From: Oligoflexus sp.
Lineage (GTDB): Bacteria; Bdellovibrionota_B; Oligoflexia; Oligoflexales; Oligoflexaceae
Assembly (NCBI GenBank): GCA_030151925.1
Contig: JASLCY010000527.1
Coordinates: 1-7,840 of the forward strand
Direction of reading: 5' to 3'
Length of the DNA stretch: 7,840 nucleotides
Shown: piece by piece, positions 6,672 to 7,840 of the stretch
Numbering within the stretch: position 1 is the first letter of the stretch
Layout: each line of letters opens with the position of its first letter
Program-made: the position numbers and the translations under genes
Notes under the pieces: model-generated
Databases searched by the model: none
Told to the model about the DNA's origin: nothing
Seen by the model: the letters and a program-made list of their open reading frames with translations, nothing else

Positions 6672-7840
6672 ATGAAACGGATCGTCACGACTGCATTCCT
6701 CTTCAGTGTAACCGGATGTTTCCAAACGCCGTTGCAAAGCAATGCTTCGACTTCGTCGGCCTCCAGAACGAAGAAGGCTACCGTCGTCGTCGATCAGCAG
6801 GGGCTCGCCACGGCTCAATATGATCCGCAAAACAAAGAAGCGCAGCTTATGAGCGTTCCCGAAGGCGATAGCCCGGTCGCGGGCTCCTCGATCATCATGC
6901 CTCCCGGAGCGCTCGCGGTCTCAGCGAAGATCACGATCGAGCAGGCCACCGAGCTCTCGACCCCGACCAGCCTCGCTGAGTTAGCGGTGAGCTCTCCGGT
7001 CGTGAGTTCAGGTACGGCCGTGGCCGTCCAAAGCTCCGAAGTGGTCGACGCCAAGATCCCGATGACCATTTCGATCCCGCTCCCGACCGGCCTCGGCCTT
7101 TCGACGATCGATCTGAGCAAGGTCTCGGTTTTCTATCGCGTCGCCAGGAATGACCAGGGTTCGAACGTCTCCGGCATCATCCCGAACTCGCAGATCACCT
7201 TCAAGGACGGTTTCGCCCTGATCCAAACCCTTTATTTCGGCGCTTATCAAGCCGTCGTCACCAACGTTCCCCTCGAAGCCAAGGAAGTGAAAGTCGATAC
7301 GCCCGCCTTCACGGCTTCGACCGTCAACATCAAACCCAAGATATCGATCCTGAGCCTTTCGGAGATCGTGGCGCAAAGCGGTAAGACCGTAATCGTGAAC
7401 GGCACGAATTTCAGGGCGAACATGGTGCTGGCGGTCGGCAGCACGAAAGTCCAGGGCCTCAAGGTCCTGAGCGATTCCAAAGCCAGCTTCACCGTGCCCG
7501 CGGACAGCAAGGGCGGGCTCATGGCCCTGAACGCGGAGCAAGACGGGGTGACGGCTGCGATTCCGGTATTCTATCAATCCGGCAGCGAAGACCTTCCTAT
7601 CATTACGATGGGCGTCGCGGACGTCTGCCAAGGCACCCGTTATTACGATAAGTCCGGCAGCATTCAGGTCGGCACCAAGAACTGCACCGCCAACGTCCAA
7701 GGCCTCACGCCGGGCGACCTCAGAGCCGGCGTTACGGTGGGCGGCGTGACCGGCGTGCTGCCGGTCTACTCAACCTGCGCGAACGATGGCGCCGTGGGCT
7801 GCGTGGTGGTCGGACCGACTTTTACCAGCGCGCTGGTGAG
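6672..7840 (+). CDS. Surface lipoprotein with ZU5-like, IPT/TIG and Cys-paired repeat modules (3' end outside window)
   Basis: The frame is open from ATG 6672 to the window edge (389 codons, no stop). CGGAG lies eight bases before the start. The signal peptide MKRIVTTAFLFSVTGC ends in the lipobox Val-Thr-Gly-Cys16, so the mature protein is lipid-anchored, and Phe-Gln after the Cys is compatible with the outer membrane. A Ser/Thr-rich tether (to about 35) precedes a ZU5-like beta region (about 55-210) containing GSSIIMPPGALAVSAKITI. Then comes an IPT/TIG immunoglobulin-like fold (about 223-301) with VNGTNF. From about 316 come modules with paired cysteines, C319...C338 and C369...C377, the latter CANDGAVGC. 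I recall such modules recurring in long Bdellovibrionota surface proteins. Likely role: adhesion or surface structure. The family call for the ZU5 part is tentative. Confidence 0.8.
   Translation, partial: MKRIVTTAFLFSVTGCFQTPLQSNASTSSASRTKKATVVVDQQGLATAQYDPQNKEAQLMSVPEGDSPVAGSSIIMPPGALAVSAKITIEQATELSTPTSLAELAVSSPVVSSGTAVAVQSSEVVDAKIPMTISIPLPTGLGLSTIDLSKVSVFYRVARNDQGSNVSGIIPNSQITFKDGFALIQTLYFGAYQAVVTNVPLEAKEVKVDTPAFTASTVNIKPKISILSLSEIVAQSGKTVIVNGTNFRANMVLAVGSTKVQGLKVLSDSKASFTVPADSKGGLMALNAEQDGVTAAIPVFYQSGSEDLPIITMGVADVCQGTRYYDKSGSIQVGTKNCTANVQGLTPGDLRAGVTVGGVTGVLPVYSTCANDGAVGCVVVGPTFTSALV

Noticed and set aside
7008..7700. A 230-codon - strand frame within the lipoprotein region
   Set aside because: It is the antisense of a frame with a lipobox, a ribosome site and an IPT domain. 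No domain or start signal supports it.

Overview
The window most resembles chromosomal DNA of a free-living Gram-negative bacterium. It has a GC-rich coding background, a signal-peptide-bearing outer-membrane beta-barrel ending in Phe, and a lipoprotein with a classical lipobox. The best lineage hint is the end of the last gene: short Cys-paired modules of the type C-x-N-D-G-x-x-G-C, placed after a ZU5-like region and an IPT/TIG fold. I associate this arrangement with surface lipoproteins of the Bdellovibrionota/Oligoflexia. That lineage call is inference from memory and no search was run.

Layout, left to right. Positions 1-198 are the 3' end of an unrecognised + strand gene. A perfect TATAAT box precedes a 100-codon gene for a small two-helix membrane protein (330-632). 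A 333-base non-coding stretch (633-965) follows, holding a strong 13-bp hairpin and AT-rich promoter-like sequence. It leads to a gene with a strong Shine-Dalgarno for a 387-residue outer-membrane beta-barrel protein (966-2129). An intrinsic terminator, usable in both directions, separates it from a convergent - strand gene for a fused ThrE-type (YjjP+YjjB-like) transporter (2232-3446, GTG start). This transporter gene shares a 101-base divergent intergenic region with a + strand glutathione S-transferase-family gene (3548-4159). Next is a secreted PQQ-type beta-propeller protein carrying a C-terminal ricin-type beta-trefoil lectin domain (ATG 4273-6411). Finally, a lipoprotein gene (6672 onward) runs off the right edge.

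There is no clear operon. Nearly every gene has its own upstream non-coding region and strands alternate. Much of the content concerns the cell envelope: two membrane proteins, an outer-membrane barrel, a secreted lectin-propeller and a surface lipoprotein. The GST-like protein is probably cytosolic. I see no mobile element, CRISPR array, tRNA, rRNA, phage gene or recognisable defence system. Nothing here adds up to a coordinated new multi-gene system. The most individual items are the propeller-lectin fusion, the modular lipoprotein and the structured leader of the outer-membrane protein gene.
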